From: Novosphingobium endophyticum
GTDB taxonomy: Bacteria > Pseudomonadota > Alphaproteobacteria > Sphingomonadales > Sphingomonadaceae
DNA length: 64,000 nucleotides
Assembly: GCF_014640675.1 (NCBI RefSeq)
Contig: NZ_BMHK01000016.1
Coordinates: 29,830-93,829, forward strand
Direction: 5' to 3'
The translations under genes and the position numbers were made by a program. Shown here in pieces: positions 32,918 through 40,842 of this stretch. Numbering within the stretch: the stretch's first letter is position 1; the number at the start of each line of letters is the position of its first letter. The notes below the pieces were generated by a model that did not search any database, was not told where the DNA came from, and saw nothing but the letters and a program-made list of their open reading frames with translations.

Positions 32918-34981
32918 ATGGCGGAAACGACGGGGCGAGAAGGCGCGAAGCAGGGCGGCAGCGTGTCCGGGGCAAGTGACAAGGCTGCGGCGACAAAGCC
33001 AGGGACCGTTGCTGCCTCCGAGCAGCCCGGCGGTTCCAAATCCGCCAAGCCGCCGCGCGCAGTAGCCGGAGCCGCCACCCGAAAGTCCTCGACCAGGCCG
33101 GCAGCCGCGAAGAACACGGCGAAGAAGCAGCCCGCCCCTGCCGCGAGAGCGAAGGAGGCGGCCAAGCCGGCGGCCGCGAAGGACACGGCGAAGGCGAAAC
33201 AGCCCGCCGCTGCAGCCGCGAAAGCGAAGGGTTCGGCCAAGCCGGCAGCGAAAGCGAAGCCGGCAACCAGATCCGTTGCGAAACGCAAGAGTTCGGCCAA
33301 TCCCGTCGCTCCAGAGGGAGGCATGCGGGACAAGCCGGCCGCTACCGCGTCAGCGCCTCGATCCGCGAAAGCCGTGGCAAAAGCCCCGAAAGGCGGGAGC
33401 ACGCCCAAGGGCGGCAAGTTCGGTCTCGACAAGGTGGGCGCGAACTTGCTCGACCCGATGACTTACGTGAACGCCTATACCGGGATGGCCAGCAAGGTGC
33501 TGACCAACTTGGTCCCCGGCGTCGAGATTTCGCACACCGACGTGATCGAGCAGATCCGCCAAGGGCCGCAAGGCCCCGATGTGATCGCGGCCTTCGATTT
33601 CGACGGGACGCTGATTGGTGGTTACAGCGGCAGCATGCTCTTCAACGAGCGCAAGAAGCGCAAGGAAGTCTCCAAGGAGGAGATGACCGAATCGATCACC
33701 ATCATGTTCAAGACGATGGCCAAGATGGTCGAGGCGAACGAAATGGTCGCTCATGCCTTTTCGAAGTGGGAGGGCAAGAGCGAGGCCGATATGGAAGAGC
33801 TCGGTGGGCTCATTTACGAGAATACCATCCAGGACGCCATCTTCCCCGAAATGCGCGAGATCCTGCAGGCGCACCGGGATGCCGGGCACACCATCGTCGT
33901 GGCCACCTCGGCGAGCCGGTATCAGGCGGAGCATGCCGTCAAGGCGCTGGGCATCGAGCATCTCCTGTGCTCCGAACTTGAGGTCAAGGAGGGCAAGCTG
34001 ACTGGCAAGCTGGCCGGGCAAACCCTGTTCGGCGAGGGCAAGGCCGCCGCCATCAAGGCCTTCGTCGAGGGGAGAGCCTGCGCGATGGCGAACACCCATT
34101 TCTATGCCGACGGTTCGGAGGAAGTGGGGCTGATGGAACTGGTCGGTTCACCGCGCCCCGTAAACCCGCGAAGCAAGCTGCGTGAGGCAGCCAAAAAGAA
34201 CAACTGGCCGATCCTGAACCTGAGCAGCCGCGGAAGCGCCAAGCCGATGGATTTCCTGCGCAACATAGCCGGGATGGCGAGCATTGGGGCCATCCTCCAG
34301 ACCGGCCTCGCCGCGGGGGCCTTCACAGGCGACAAACGCACGATCGCGAACACGGTCATGCCGGCCTGGATTACCACGCAGATGAAGCTGGCCGGGGTCA
34401 AGATGCGGGTGTCCGGCAGGGAGAATCTCGCCCGCCGGCCGGCGGTGTTCATTTTCAACCATCGCAACTTCTACGACGGAATGATCGCCGCTGCGCTGGT
34501 CCGCACGGACTATGCGGCGATCGCGCGCGAGGAGATGGGCCAGACCGCCGTTGGCAAGCTGATCCAGAAGATCATGCCGACGGTTCTGATCAAGCGCGGC
34601 ACCGGAAGCAGGGGAGAAGCCGCCAAGGCGCTGCGGCCCGTCGTCGAGGCGATGAACAAGGAAGGTTATTCCGTGTTGCTCTCGCCCGAAGGAACAAGGA
34701 CCAAAGGCAATCTCAATTCGGTGGGTCCCTTCAAGAAGGGCGCATTCCACATGGCCATGGCCGCAGGTGTGCCGGTCGTGCCGATCGTTATCCGCAACGC
34801 CCTCGACATCGCCGGACGCAACCAGGGGGCCATGCGGCCCGGCATCGTCGACGTGGCGGTGCTGCCGCCGGTCTCGGTGGCGGACTGGACGGCTGGAAAC
34901 ATGGCCGAAAAGATCGAGAGCGTGCGCCAGATGTACATCGACACCCTCAATGATTTTCCCGCGCCGGACGATACTGAGTGA
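32918..34981 (+). CDS. Bifunctional HAD-IB phosphatase / lysophospholipid acyltransferase (PlsC)
   Basis: A 687-residue protein. Residues 1-165 are a low-complexity Ala/Lys/Pro/Thr region with tandem repeats, resembling histone H1. Residues about 220-440 are a HAD-IB domain, motif I 'FDFDGTLIGG' (D227, D229) and motif IV 'FYADGSEEVGLMELVG'. Residues about 470-687 are a 1-acylglycerol-3-phosphate acyltransferase, with H515-x4-D520 ('FNHRNFYDG') and 'SPEGTRTKG' (E591). The mycobacterial PlsC (Rv2483c) has the same HAD-PlsC order. It would make phosphatidate, and the HAD domain may dephosphorylate it to diacylglycerol, the substrate of the neighbouring WS/DGAT. The HAD activity is inference; annotated relatives are often called SerB-like. 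Confidence 0.93.
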   Translation: MAETTGREGAKQGGSVSGASDKAAATKPGTVAASEQPGGSKSAKPPRAVAGAATRKSSTRPAAAKNTAKKQPAPAARAKEAAKPAAAKDTAKAKQPAAAAAKAKGSAKPAAKAKPATRSVAKRKSSANPVAPEGGMRDKPAATASAPRSAKAVAKAPKGGSTPKGGKFGLDKVGANLLDPMTYVNAYTGMASKVLTNLVPGVEISHTDVIEQIRQGPQGPDVIAAFDFDGTLIGGYSGSMLFNERKKRKEVSKEEMTESITIMFKTMAKMVEANEMVAHAFSKWEGKSEADMEELGGLIYENTIQDAIFPEMREILQAHRDAGHTIVVATSASRYQAEHAVKALGIEHLLCSELEVKEGKLTGKLAGQTLFGEGKAAAIKAFVEGRACAMANTHFYADGSEEVGLMELVGSPRPVNPRSKLREAAKKNNWPILNLSSRGSAKPMDFLRNIAGMASIGAILQTGLAAGAFTGDKRTIANTVMPAWITTQMKLAGVKMRVSGRENLARRPAVFIFNHRNFYDGMIAAALVRTDYAAIAREEMGQTAVGKLIQKIMPTVLIKRGTGSRGEAAKALRPVVEAMNKEGYSVLLSPEGTRTKGNLNSVGPFKKGAFHMAMAAGVPVVPIVIRNALDIAGRNQGAMRPGIVDVAVLPPVSVADWTAGNMAEKIESVRQMYIDTLNDFPAPDDTE
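33092..33270 (+). repeat. Imperfect tandem repeat in the N-terminal tail of the HAD-PlsC gene
   Basis: Two near-complete units (33092-33160, 69 bases; 33161-33235, 75 bases) and a partial third (from 33236) begin with (A/G)CCA(A/G)GCCGGC and continue GCCGCGAAG(G/A)ACACGGCGAAG. The unit encodes the Ala/Lys-rich 'KPAAAKDTAKAK'-like repeat. Such repeats vary in copy number between strains, so the tail length may differ among relatives. Confidence 0.75.
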
Positions 34982-35823
34982 TCGCAGTGACTGGAGGGGA
35001 ATGGGATCTGCCCGGCAGTGGCGGGATAGCGCTGTTCGCGCAATCGTGGCTGCCCGAAGGCGAACCGCGTGACATTGTTGTCCTCGCGCATGGCTTCGCC
35101 GAGCATTCCGGCCGCTACGGCAACCTTGTCGAGCGGCTGGTTCCGGCCGGTTATGCGGTCCATGCCATCGACCATCGCGGGCACGGCCGTTCGGGCGGCG
35201 AGCGCGCGATGATCGATTCGATGGAGCGGGTCTGGACCGATCTTGACCGGTTCGTCGATGCGGTGCGTTCACGCCACACCAATGCCCGGGTCAAGCTTCT
35301 GGGACATTCGATGGGCGGGTCGATTGCGTTCGGTTATGCGCTGCGCCACCCGGAGAAGCTTTCCGGCCTGATCCTTTCCGGGCCGGCCATGGGTGCGCTC
35401 GTGTCACCGGTGCAGCACTTCATCCTCAAGATGATCGCCGCTATCGCGCCCAGGGCAGGGACGCTGGCTCTCTCGCCCGAATCGGTGAGCCGCGACCCCG
35501 ACGTAGTCAGCGCCTATGTTGCCGACCCGCTTGTGACGGTCGGCAAGGTGCCGGCGCGGACCGCGATGGAGCTGCTGGACGCAGCGCGGTCATATCCCGC
35601 GCGCGCTGAGCAGATGACCCTGCCGCTCCTCGTCCAGCATGGGGGTGCCGACATACCCGTACCTCCAGCAGACAACGCCGCGCTCTATGCCGGGATTGGA
35701 TCGGCGGACAAGACGATCCGCATCTACGATGGACTCTATCACGAAATCTACAACGAGCCCGAGCATGCAGCGGTGCTGGACGACCTCGTCGCCTGGCTCG
35801 AGGCGCATCCGGCGCCCGCCTGA
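34978..35823 (+). CDS. Alpha/beta hydrolase, monoacylglycerol lipase-like
   Basis: A 281-residue serine hydrolase. 'LAHGFAEHSGRYG' and 'AIDHRGHGRSGG' are the lipase family marks of monoacylglycerol lipases, and the nucleophile elbow is 'LLGHSMGGSIAF'. Catalytic Asp and His lie in 'HGGADIPVPP' and 'GLYHEIYNEPEH'. The GTG start overlaps the stop of the HAD-PlsC gene (GTGA), so it is translated together with it. Role by family: hydrolysis of monoacylglycerol to glycerol and fatty acid, recycling acyl chains in the same lipid system. Confidence 0.9.
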   Translation: MIAVTGGEWDLPGSGGIALFAQSWLPEGEPRDIVVLAHGFAEHSGRYGNLVERLVPAGYAVHAIDHRGHGRSGGERAMIDSMERVWTDLDRFVDAVRSRHTNARVKLLGHSMGGSIAFGYALRHPEKLSGLILSGPAMGALVSPVQHFILKMIAAIAPRAGTLALSPESVSRDPDVVSAYVADPLVTVGKVPARTAMELLDAARSYPARAEQMTLPLLVQHGGADIPVPPADNAALYAGIGSADKTIRIYDGLYHEIYNEPEHAAVLDDLVAWLEAHPAPA

Positions 35824-35825
35824 CG

Positions 35826-38207
35826 TCATCCGCCCTGCGTGCTTGCGCGCGGGGCATTGTCCTCGGCGATGTCAACGCGGCGCAGCATGGCGCGCGTCTG
35901 CGCCGCGGCCTTCGCGCGCCGGCTGGCAAGGTCGGCCGCCGGCTCGACCAGTCGCAGGTTCCGCACAAGCTGAACGCCGGTCGCGAAAAGCGGGCGGGAA
36001 ACCGATTCGGGGTTGCGCAATTCCCCTTCGAGCAGACGCTGGCGGCCCATTTTTTGGCAGGTTTCGATGAAGCCCGGTTCGTCGAACGGCGCATCGACCG
36101 GCAGGTTTTCAAGGGTATCGAACACCACCGAGTAGGCTTCGATGAACGGCCGCAGGACGGCATGCGCCACGCCGAGCCGATACACGGCGCGGTGAACGGT
36201 CACGGGATCGCTGCCTTTCCGCAGCAGTTGCACCCAGTCGGGGTTGATACGGTTCATCTCCTCCTCAAGGCTCTCCTCGAACACCGGGCGCTCGCGGAAG
36301 AAGAATTCGAACTTCAGGGATTCCCGCAAGCTGAGCGCGGCTTCCCAGAAGCTTGCGCGGCGGGCCTCGGGTGGGGATTCCGCGGCGACCAGCAGAGCCA
36401 GCTCGCCAATGGCGCGATCGAGCACGAAATGAAGCATCGAATTACGATAGAAAGCGGCGGCAAGATGTTGCCCCTCGGCTATCGAATAGACCGGCTCCAG
36501 CAATCCCTTGTCAGAGCGTGTGACGACGCCGGTACGCTGAAGTTCCGCAAGCACCTTTTCGATGTCGGCCGGGTTGTCGAGCTGTGCGCTTTCGGTAAGC
36601 GGCTGGTTGCGATCCCGCGCCTGCCGGACCAGCAGGCGGACATAGGGAGCGATGCGCCCCATCGTCACGGCCCGTTGCCCGGCTGCCAGCAGCGCGAAAG
36701 TGACGATCGCGATGCCCGTGATCGGCGTCACCTGGTTGGTCCGCCACGAGACCGCCAGCGCGAGTTTCTGGAGAGCGAGGCGCGCCTCCGGGGTATCTCC
36801 ATCGGCCTGCGGGTCCGGCGGCCCGAGGGCGGCGCGCATCGACAGGGGCTCACCGAACCGCATGTAGACCCTGCCTTGCCGTTCGTTGGCCTTCTTCTGG
36901 CTCTTGAGCATCCAGGCGAGGTTTTCCGCTTTCTTGGTCTCGCCCAATGCCTCGCGCGCGAAGTCGGAAACCTCGATAGCCTGATCGTAGATGATCGAGA
37001 TCGGCACGAGCATGAGGTCGTCCAGCCGCCCCTGGCGATAGGCTTCGGCGGCATAGGCAAGCAGCCCCAGCTTTGGCGGCAGCAGCTTGCCCGTGCGCGA
37101 TCGGGTGCCCTCTGGAAACCATTCGAGGTTGAAACGCTTCTCGATCAGGTACCCCAGCCATTCGCGAAGCGCGAACTTGTAGACCGGGTTGTCGCCGATG
37201 TTGCGGCGCAGGAACACTCTTCCTGCGCGGCGCATGATCGGGCCGACCGGCCAGTAGGACATGTTGATCCCGGCGAACAGGGTAGGGGGTGGCAGCCTGT
37301 GCTGGGCGAGTACGGACTCGAGCACCGGACTGTCGAGATTGGTCTTGTGCGAAGGCAGCAGGATGACCGGGTGGCTGGCGAAGACCCGCCGCAGCATCTC
37401 GATTTGCTCAAGGTCGATGTCAACCTCGCCATAGGCTCGCGCATACATGCGGTGGAAGGCCTTGGCGGCAAGGTCCAGAACGAAATGGTCGTGGGCGGTG
37501 CGCAGTTCCTCAAGGCACTCCATCGCAGAGGCGGACACCTGATCCTCGGCGAGGCCAAGTTCCGCGGCGAGCTTGGTAATCCCTTCGCGGAACCGTGGCG
37601 TGGCAGCCACGTCCTCCTTGTGCACACGGGGCAGCTTGTAGCGGGCGCCCCGCGCCTGATACTCGGCATGTTCGAGCGCGAGCTCCGCCTGGCGGGCGAC
37701 GAAACGGGCAAAGCCGCTAGGGTTCCCGTCCGTGTCGCTGCCGGACTGGAGGCGCCACCGCTCGCGCAACTCGCCGATTGTTGCCGGCCGCCCCTCGATT
37801 ATCTGCCAGCGTCCTTCGTCACCGGCTGCAAGACGCGCCTTTTCGCGTTCGCCGGGGTTGCGGGGGTTGCGCAGGAGCAGTGCGTCCCGCCAGCGCGGAA
37901 GGTTTTGGCCTGATGCCTTCGATACCCTCCAGATGACCCGAACGGGGGCCAGCATGACATGGTCGTCAAGATTGTCGTTCGCGGTGAGAGCGACAACGAG
38001 GCCTTGCGGTGTCGGGGCATCCGGCGACCGTTCGTAGTGGATCGCGCTGGCTGTCGCCCCGGTGCCGCCAACACCCCTTTTGGTCAGCCATCGGTCCAGC
38101 AGTTCGCGCTCGGCCTTGCCTTGTGAACCGGCAAGATAAACGGTGATTTCGGGCTGGCGTGCCGCGTTGCCGGCCTGGGTGTCGAACTGCAGTGACTGGG
38201 TGGCCAA
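35826..38207 (-). CDS. plsB: Glycerol-3-phosphate acyltransferase (PlsB)
   Basis: A 793-residue protein of normal PlsB length. The acyltransferase motif is 'LPSHKTNLDSPVL' (H287-x4-D292), followed by 'VFLRRNIGDNP' and 'EWFPEGTRSRTGKLLPPK' (E366). It acylates glycerol 3-phosphate at sn-1 using acyl-CoA (or acyl-ACP). Most alphaproteobacteria use PlsX/PlsY instead for phospholipids, so an extra PlsB fits a dedicated storage-lipid route, as plsB2 does in mycobacteria. It is tail to tail with the monoacylglycerol-lipase gene, two bases apart, and gpsA, which makes its substrate, lies 23 bases upstream on the same strand. Confidence 0.96.
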   Translation of the reverse strand: MATQSLQFDTQAGNAARQPEITVYLAGSQGKAERELLDRWLTKRGVGGTGATASAIHYERSPDAPTPQGLVVALTANDNLDDHVMLAPVRVIWRVSKASGQNLPRWRDALLLRNPRNPGEREKARLAAGDEGRWQIIEGRPATIGELRERWRLQSGSDTDGNPSGFARFVARQAELALEHAEYQARGARYKLPRVHKEDVAATPRFREGITKLAAELGLAEDQVSASAMECLEELRTAHDHFVLDLAAKAFHRMYARAYGEVDIDLEQIEMLRRVFASHPVILLPSHKTNLDSPVLESVLAQHRLPPPTLFAGINMSYWPVGPIMRRAGRVFLRRNIGDNPVYKFALREWLGYLIEKRFNLEWFPEGTRSRTGKLLPPKLGLLAYAAEAYRQGRLDDLMLVPISIIYDQAIEVSDFAREALGETKKAENLAWMLKSQKKANERQGRVYMRFGEPLSMRAALGPPDPQADGDTPEARLALQKLALAVSWRTNQVTPITGIAIVTFALLAAGQRAVTMGRIAPYVRLLVRQARDRNQPLTESAQLDNPADIEKVLAELQRTGVVTRSDKGLLEPVYSIAEGQHLAAAFYRNSMLHFVLDRAIGELALLVAAESPPEARRASFWEAALSLRESLKFEFFFRERPVFEESLEEEMNRINPDWVQLLRKGSDPVTVHRAVYRLGVAHAVLRPFIEAYSVVFDTLENLPVDAPFDEPGFIETCQKMGRQRLLEGELRNPESVSRPLFATGVQLVRNLRLVEPAADLASRRAKAAAQTRAMLRRVDIAEDNAPRASTQGG

Positions 38208-38230
38208 TAATCGTCTCCCGTGATGTGTTC

Positions 38231-39241
38231 TCAGCCCGGTTCTGCCTCTGAACGTGCGCCGCGGCGCAGGAGTCCCCGAAATGCGGCGCGTGGACTTCGT
38301 CCCTCGTGAATGACTTTATAAACTTCTGTGATGATGGGAACTTCGATTTTGTGTTCCCTTGCCAGTTCGTAGATCGGACCGCAGCTTTTGACGCCTTCTG
38401 CCACCTGGTTCATGCTCTTTACGATGTCTTCGAGCTTGCGTCCGGTGCCCAGTTCGAAGCCCACCGTGCGGTTGCGGCTCTGAGGGCTGGTGCAGGTTGT
38501 AATAAGGTCGCCCAATCCGGCGAGGCCCGCGAAAGTCTCCGGATTTCCGCCAAGCGCCACGCCGAGTCTGGTCATTTCAGCGATGCTGCGGGTAAGCAGG
38601 GCGCTTCGGGTATTGATGCCCGCGCCCAGGCCGTCGCCCATGCCCGCGGCGATTGCGAAGACGTTCTTGAGAGCGCCGCCCAGTTCCGAACCGACCAGAT
38701 CAAGGTTGCTGTAGACCCGGAACATGCCGCTGCGGAACAGGCGCTGCAATTGCTCGACGATAACGGCATCTTCCATGGCAAGGACGCTGGCCGCCGCCAG
38801 CCCGTCGACAATCTCCCGCGCCAGATTGGGGCCAGTGAGAACGCCGAGCGGGTGGCCGGGCAGTTCCTGTCCGATCACTTCGGTCATCCGCAGCCCCGTG
38901 CCATTCTCGAAGCCCTTGGCAAGGCTGATTACCGGAACCCAGGCACGGACATGCCGCGCGGCATTTCTCGCGGTCTCGCGCATGGCTTGCGACGGGACGC
39001 CCATGATCAGGACATCGGCCTCCGCCACGGCTTCGGCCATGGAGGCCGTCGCGCGCAGGTTGCGATTGAGCCGCAGGCCGGCAAGATAGCGGCTGTTCAT
39101 GCCGCGTTCGTTGATCTCGCTGACGACTTCCGGATCACGTGCCCATAAGGTTGTCGGCGATCGGCCTGCCAGAACATGCGCGACCGTGGTGCCCCATGAG
39201 CCGCCTCCCAAAACGCCAACCCGCAACCGCCTTTGAGCCAA
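38231..39241 (-). CDS. gpsA: Glycerol-3-phosphate dehydrogenase [NAD(P)+]
   Basis: A 336-residue protein with the N-terminal dinucleotide motif 'GVLGGGSWGTTVAHVLAG', the pattern 'GPNLAREI', 'LGGALKNVFAIAAGM' and 'GLGDLITTC', all GpsA family marks. It reduces dihydroxyacetone phosphate to glycerol 3-phosphate. The start is a TTG at 39241 with AGGGGAGGA about seven bases upstream; no better ATG is in frame. It reads into plsB, so substrate supply and acylation are likely co-expressed. Whether another gpsA for membrane lipid synthesis exists in the genome cannot be seen here. Confidence 0.95.
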   Translation of the reverse strand: MAQRRLRVGVLGGGSWGTTVAHVLAGRSPTTLWARDPEVVSEINERGMNSRYLAGLRLNRNLRATASMAEAVAEADVLIMGVPSQAMRETARNAARHVRAWVPVISLAKGFENGTGLRMTEVIGQELPGHPLGVLTGPNLAREIVDGLAAASVLAMEDAVIVEQLQRLFRSGMFRVYSNLDLVGSELGGALKNVFAIAAGMGDGLGAGINTRSALLTRSIAEMTRLGVALGGNPETFAGLAGLGDLITTCTSPQSRNRTVGFELGTGRKLEDIVKSMNQVAEGVKSCGPIYELAREHKIEVPIITEVYKVIHEGRSPRAAFRGLLRRGARSEAEPG

Positions 39242-39889
39242 TCCCGAATCCTCCCCTTGCTCGTTCTTAGTTCACGGCCCCTGAAACCGCGACCCGTTCT
39301 TTGTCGGTCGGGGGGGCGGAGAGGAAGGTAATTCCACCTCCCATAGCGGCAAATGCGCGAGTTCCTGCCCCTGGCGTCCGGCAAATGGACTTCGTTATCC
39401 GCTACGACGATGCCGTTAATCAAGGGCTTGACCTTGCGCGGTACAAACTTTTTCGAAGCAGCGCCTCCATTGCCACGCTCCGTGCTCCGTCCGGGGCACC
39501 TTTTTCAGGTTGCGGTACAGCTTGCCAATAGAGATGGGTCGAATTCCAGTCAAAGTTTCTGGATGCGTGGGAAAAGTGCTGTATGTCATGGTACGGATCC
39601 GCCCGATCCAAGCGTTTGTACGTGACGGATGGCGGCGCCGCGTAAACTTTGTCTTGAAGTAGGACGCGGATCACTGGGGCATGTCCGGTTTGGATGTTTG
39701 CGGATTAAAATATTGAAATTCCGTCATCTGAATTGTTGTCGGAATTTGCCCGTGCGGCGTGGAACGGTAATGGCTGTTCGGCAACTTTCTCGTCAGTGGG
39801 GCAGGTCTCCGCTCGACACATAGGAAATGCAGTGCGCAGCGCCCTTCTACAGGTTGCCGCGACAATGTGCATCAAGGCGAGGGCATGGC
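39242..39889. other. Long intergenic region without a supported gene
   Basis: About 648 bases between gpsA and the flavoprotein gene, visibly poorer in G+C than the surroundings, especially 39640-39780. Several short frames exist on both strands (up to 108 codons), but none has a ribosome site with a recognisable product, and codon use does not look like the neighbours. It could hold promoters and a decayed gene. I see no inverted-repeat or insertion-sequence ends. Confidence 0.5.
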
Positions 39890-40516
39890 ATGGATGAGCA
39901 GTACCAGATCAGGGATGTTGCGGAACTTGAGGCTGCAACTGGAACGCCAAATCCGTTTGTACGCAGCAAGATCGTAACGCGCCTTGATGAATTGATGATC
40001 GAATTCATTCGCAAGTCCCCCCTGGTGTTCGTGGCCACGACCGATGCCGACGGCGGTGTCGACGTTTCGCCCAAGGGTGATCCGGCGGGTTTCGTGCGGG
40101 TGGATGATTGCGGGAATCTGCGGATTCCCGAGCGGCCCGGAAATCAACTGACAATCGGCTTCCGGAACATTCTCTGCAACGGCCGGATTGGCCTGATCTT
40201 CGTTGCGCCTAACCAGCGCGAAACGTTGCGCGTGAAGGGGTGCGCGACGCTGCATAAGGACCCTGATGTCCTGAGGGAGATGGCAATGAACGGTAAGCCG
40301 GCTCTGCTCTACACGCACGTCCGGGTGGAGGAGTGTTTCATCCACTGCGGCAAGGCATTGGTGCGCTCGCACTTATGGCAGCCGGAAAACTGGGAAACGA
40401 CACATCGCTCGATCGGAGGATTGCAGCTGGCGTCGGTTGTCGGTGCGCGCAGCGACGAGGAAATCGATGCTTCGGCGAAGCGCCTCGAAACGCAATATCG
40501 GGACCATTTGTATTGA
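39890..40516 (+). CDS. PPOX-type FMN flavoprotein (MSMEG_1061-like)
   Basis: A 208-residue split-barrel protein of the pyridoxamine 5'-phosphate oxidase superfamily. Visible blocks are 'PLVFVATTDADGGVDVSPKGDPAGFV', 'LRIPERPGNQLTIGFRNILCN' and 'RIGLIFVAPNQRETLRVKG', characteristic of the MSMEG_1061 subgroup of FMN-dependent oxidoreductases. I chose ATG 39890 because GAGGG lies six bases upstream. Function is unknown; some relatives detoxify or reduce small quinones or F420-like substrates. It is monocistronic. Confidence 0.88.
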   Translation: MDEQYQIRDVAELEAATGTPNPFVRSKIVTRLDELMIEFIRKSPLVFVATTDADGGVDVSPKGDPAGFVRVDDCGNLRIPERPGNQLTIGFRNILCNGRIGLIFVAPNQRETLRVKGCATLHKDPDVLREMAMNGKPALLYTHVRVEECFIHCGKALVRSHLWQPENWETTHRSIGGLQLASVVGARSDEEIDASAKRLETQYRDHLY

Positions 40517-40842
40517 GCGCAGTGCTGGTGGTTGGCGCGTGCCCGTGTCAGCATCGGCGATGAGCAGACCGCGACTTCGTGAAGGGACGTAGCTTGCGGC
40601 CGGTCCTCCGAGCCCGAAACAGTTGATCATTGAACGATGGCGTCGTCCCGATTTGGGCGAATAGGGAGGCGTCCAAGGGGCGTTCATTCAGTCCGGAAAC
40701 GATCCACGCGGCATGACGCGCGTAGCTATCGCGCGCCAGCGGCTGTAATCGCCGAGCCAGAAACCTTGCCGCTGCTTTGGCGTTAACCTTGTGTGCCCCG
40801 AGCAGCGCGCTCCGGGCGTTTGTCGTCAGAGGTCTATACGCC
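40517..40842. other. Intergenic region upstream of the glycosyltransferase
   Basis: About 326 bases with no recognised RNA or terminator. A 100-codon frame on the minus strand (40548-40850) reads through most of it and would start inside the glycosyltransferase start; its codon use is plausible but it has no recognised domain, so I leave it as a possible gene rather than a feature. The plus-strand promoter of the glycosyltransferase should lie here. Confidence 0.5.

Noticed and set aside
32890..33432. 180-codon minus-strand frame rich in Ala and Phe
   Set aside because: Antisense of the Ala/Lys repeat of HAD-PlsC; low complexity only.
36054..37913. 619-codon plus-strand frame opposite plsB
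   Set aside because: Shadow of plsB, composition of an antisense frame.
39420..39674. 84-codon minus-strand frame in the low-GC gap
   Set aside because: No family resemblance and no ribosome site; kept as intergenic.
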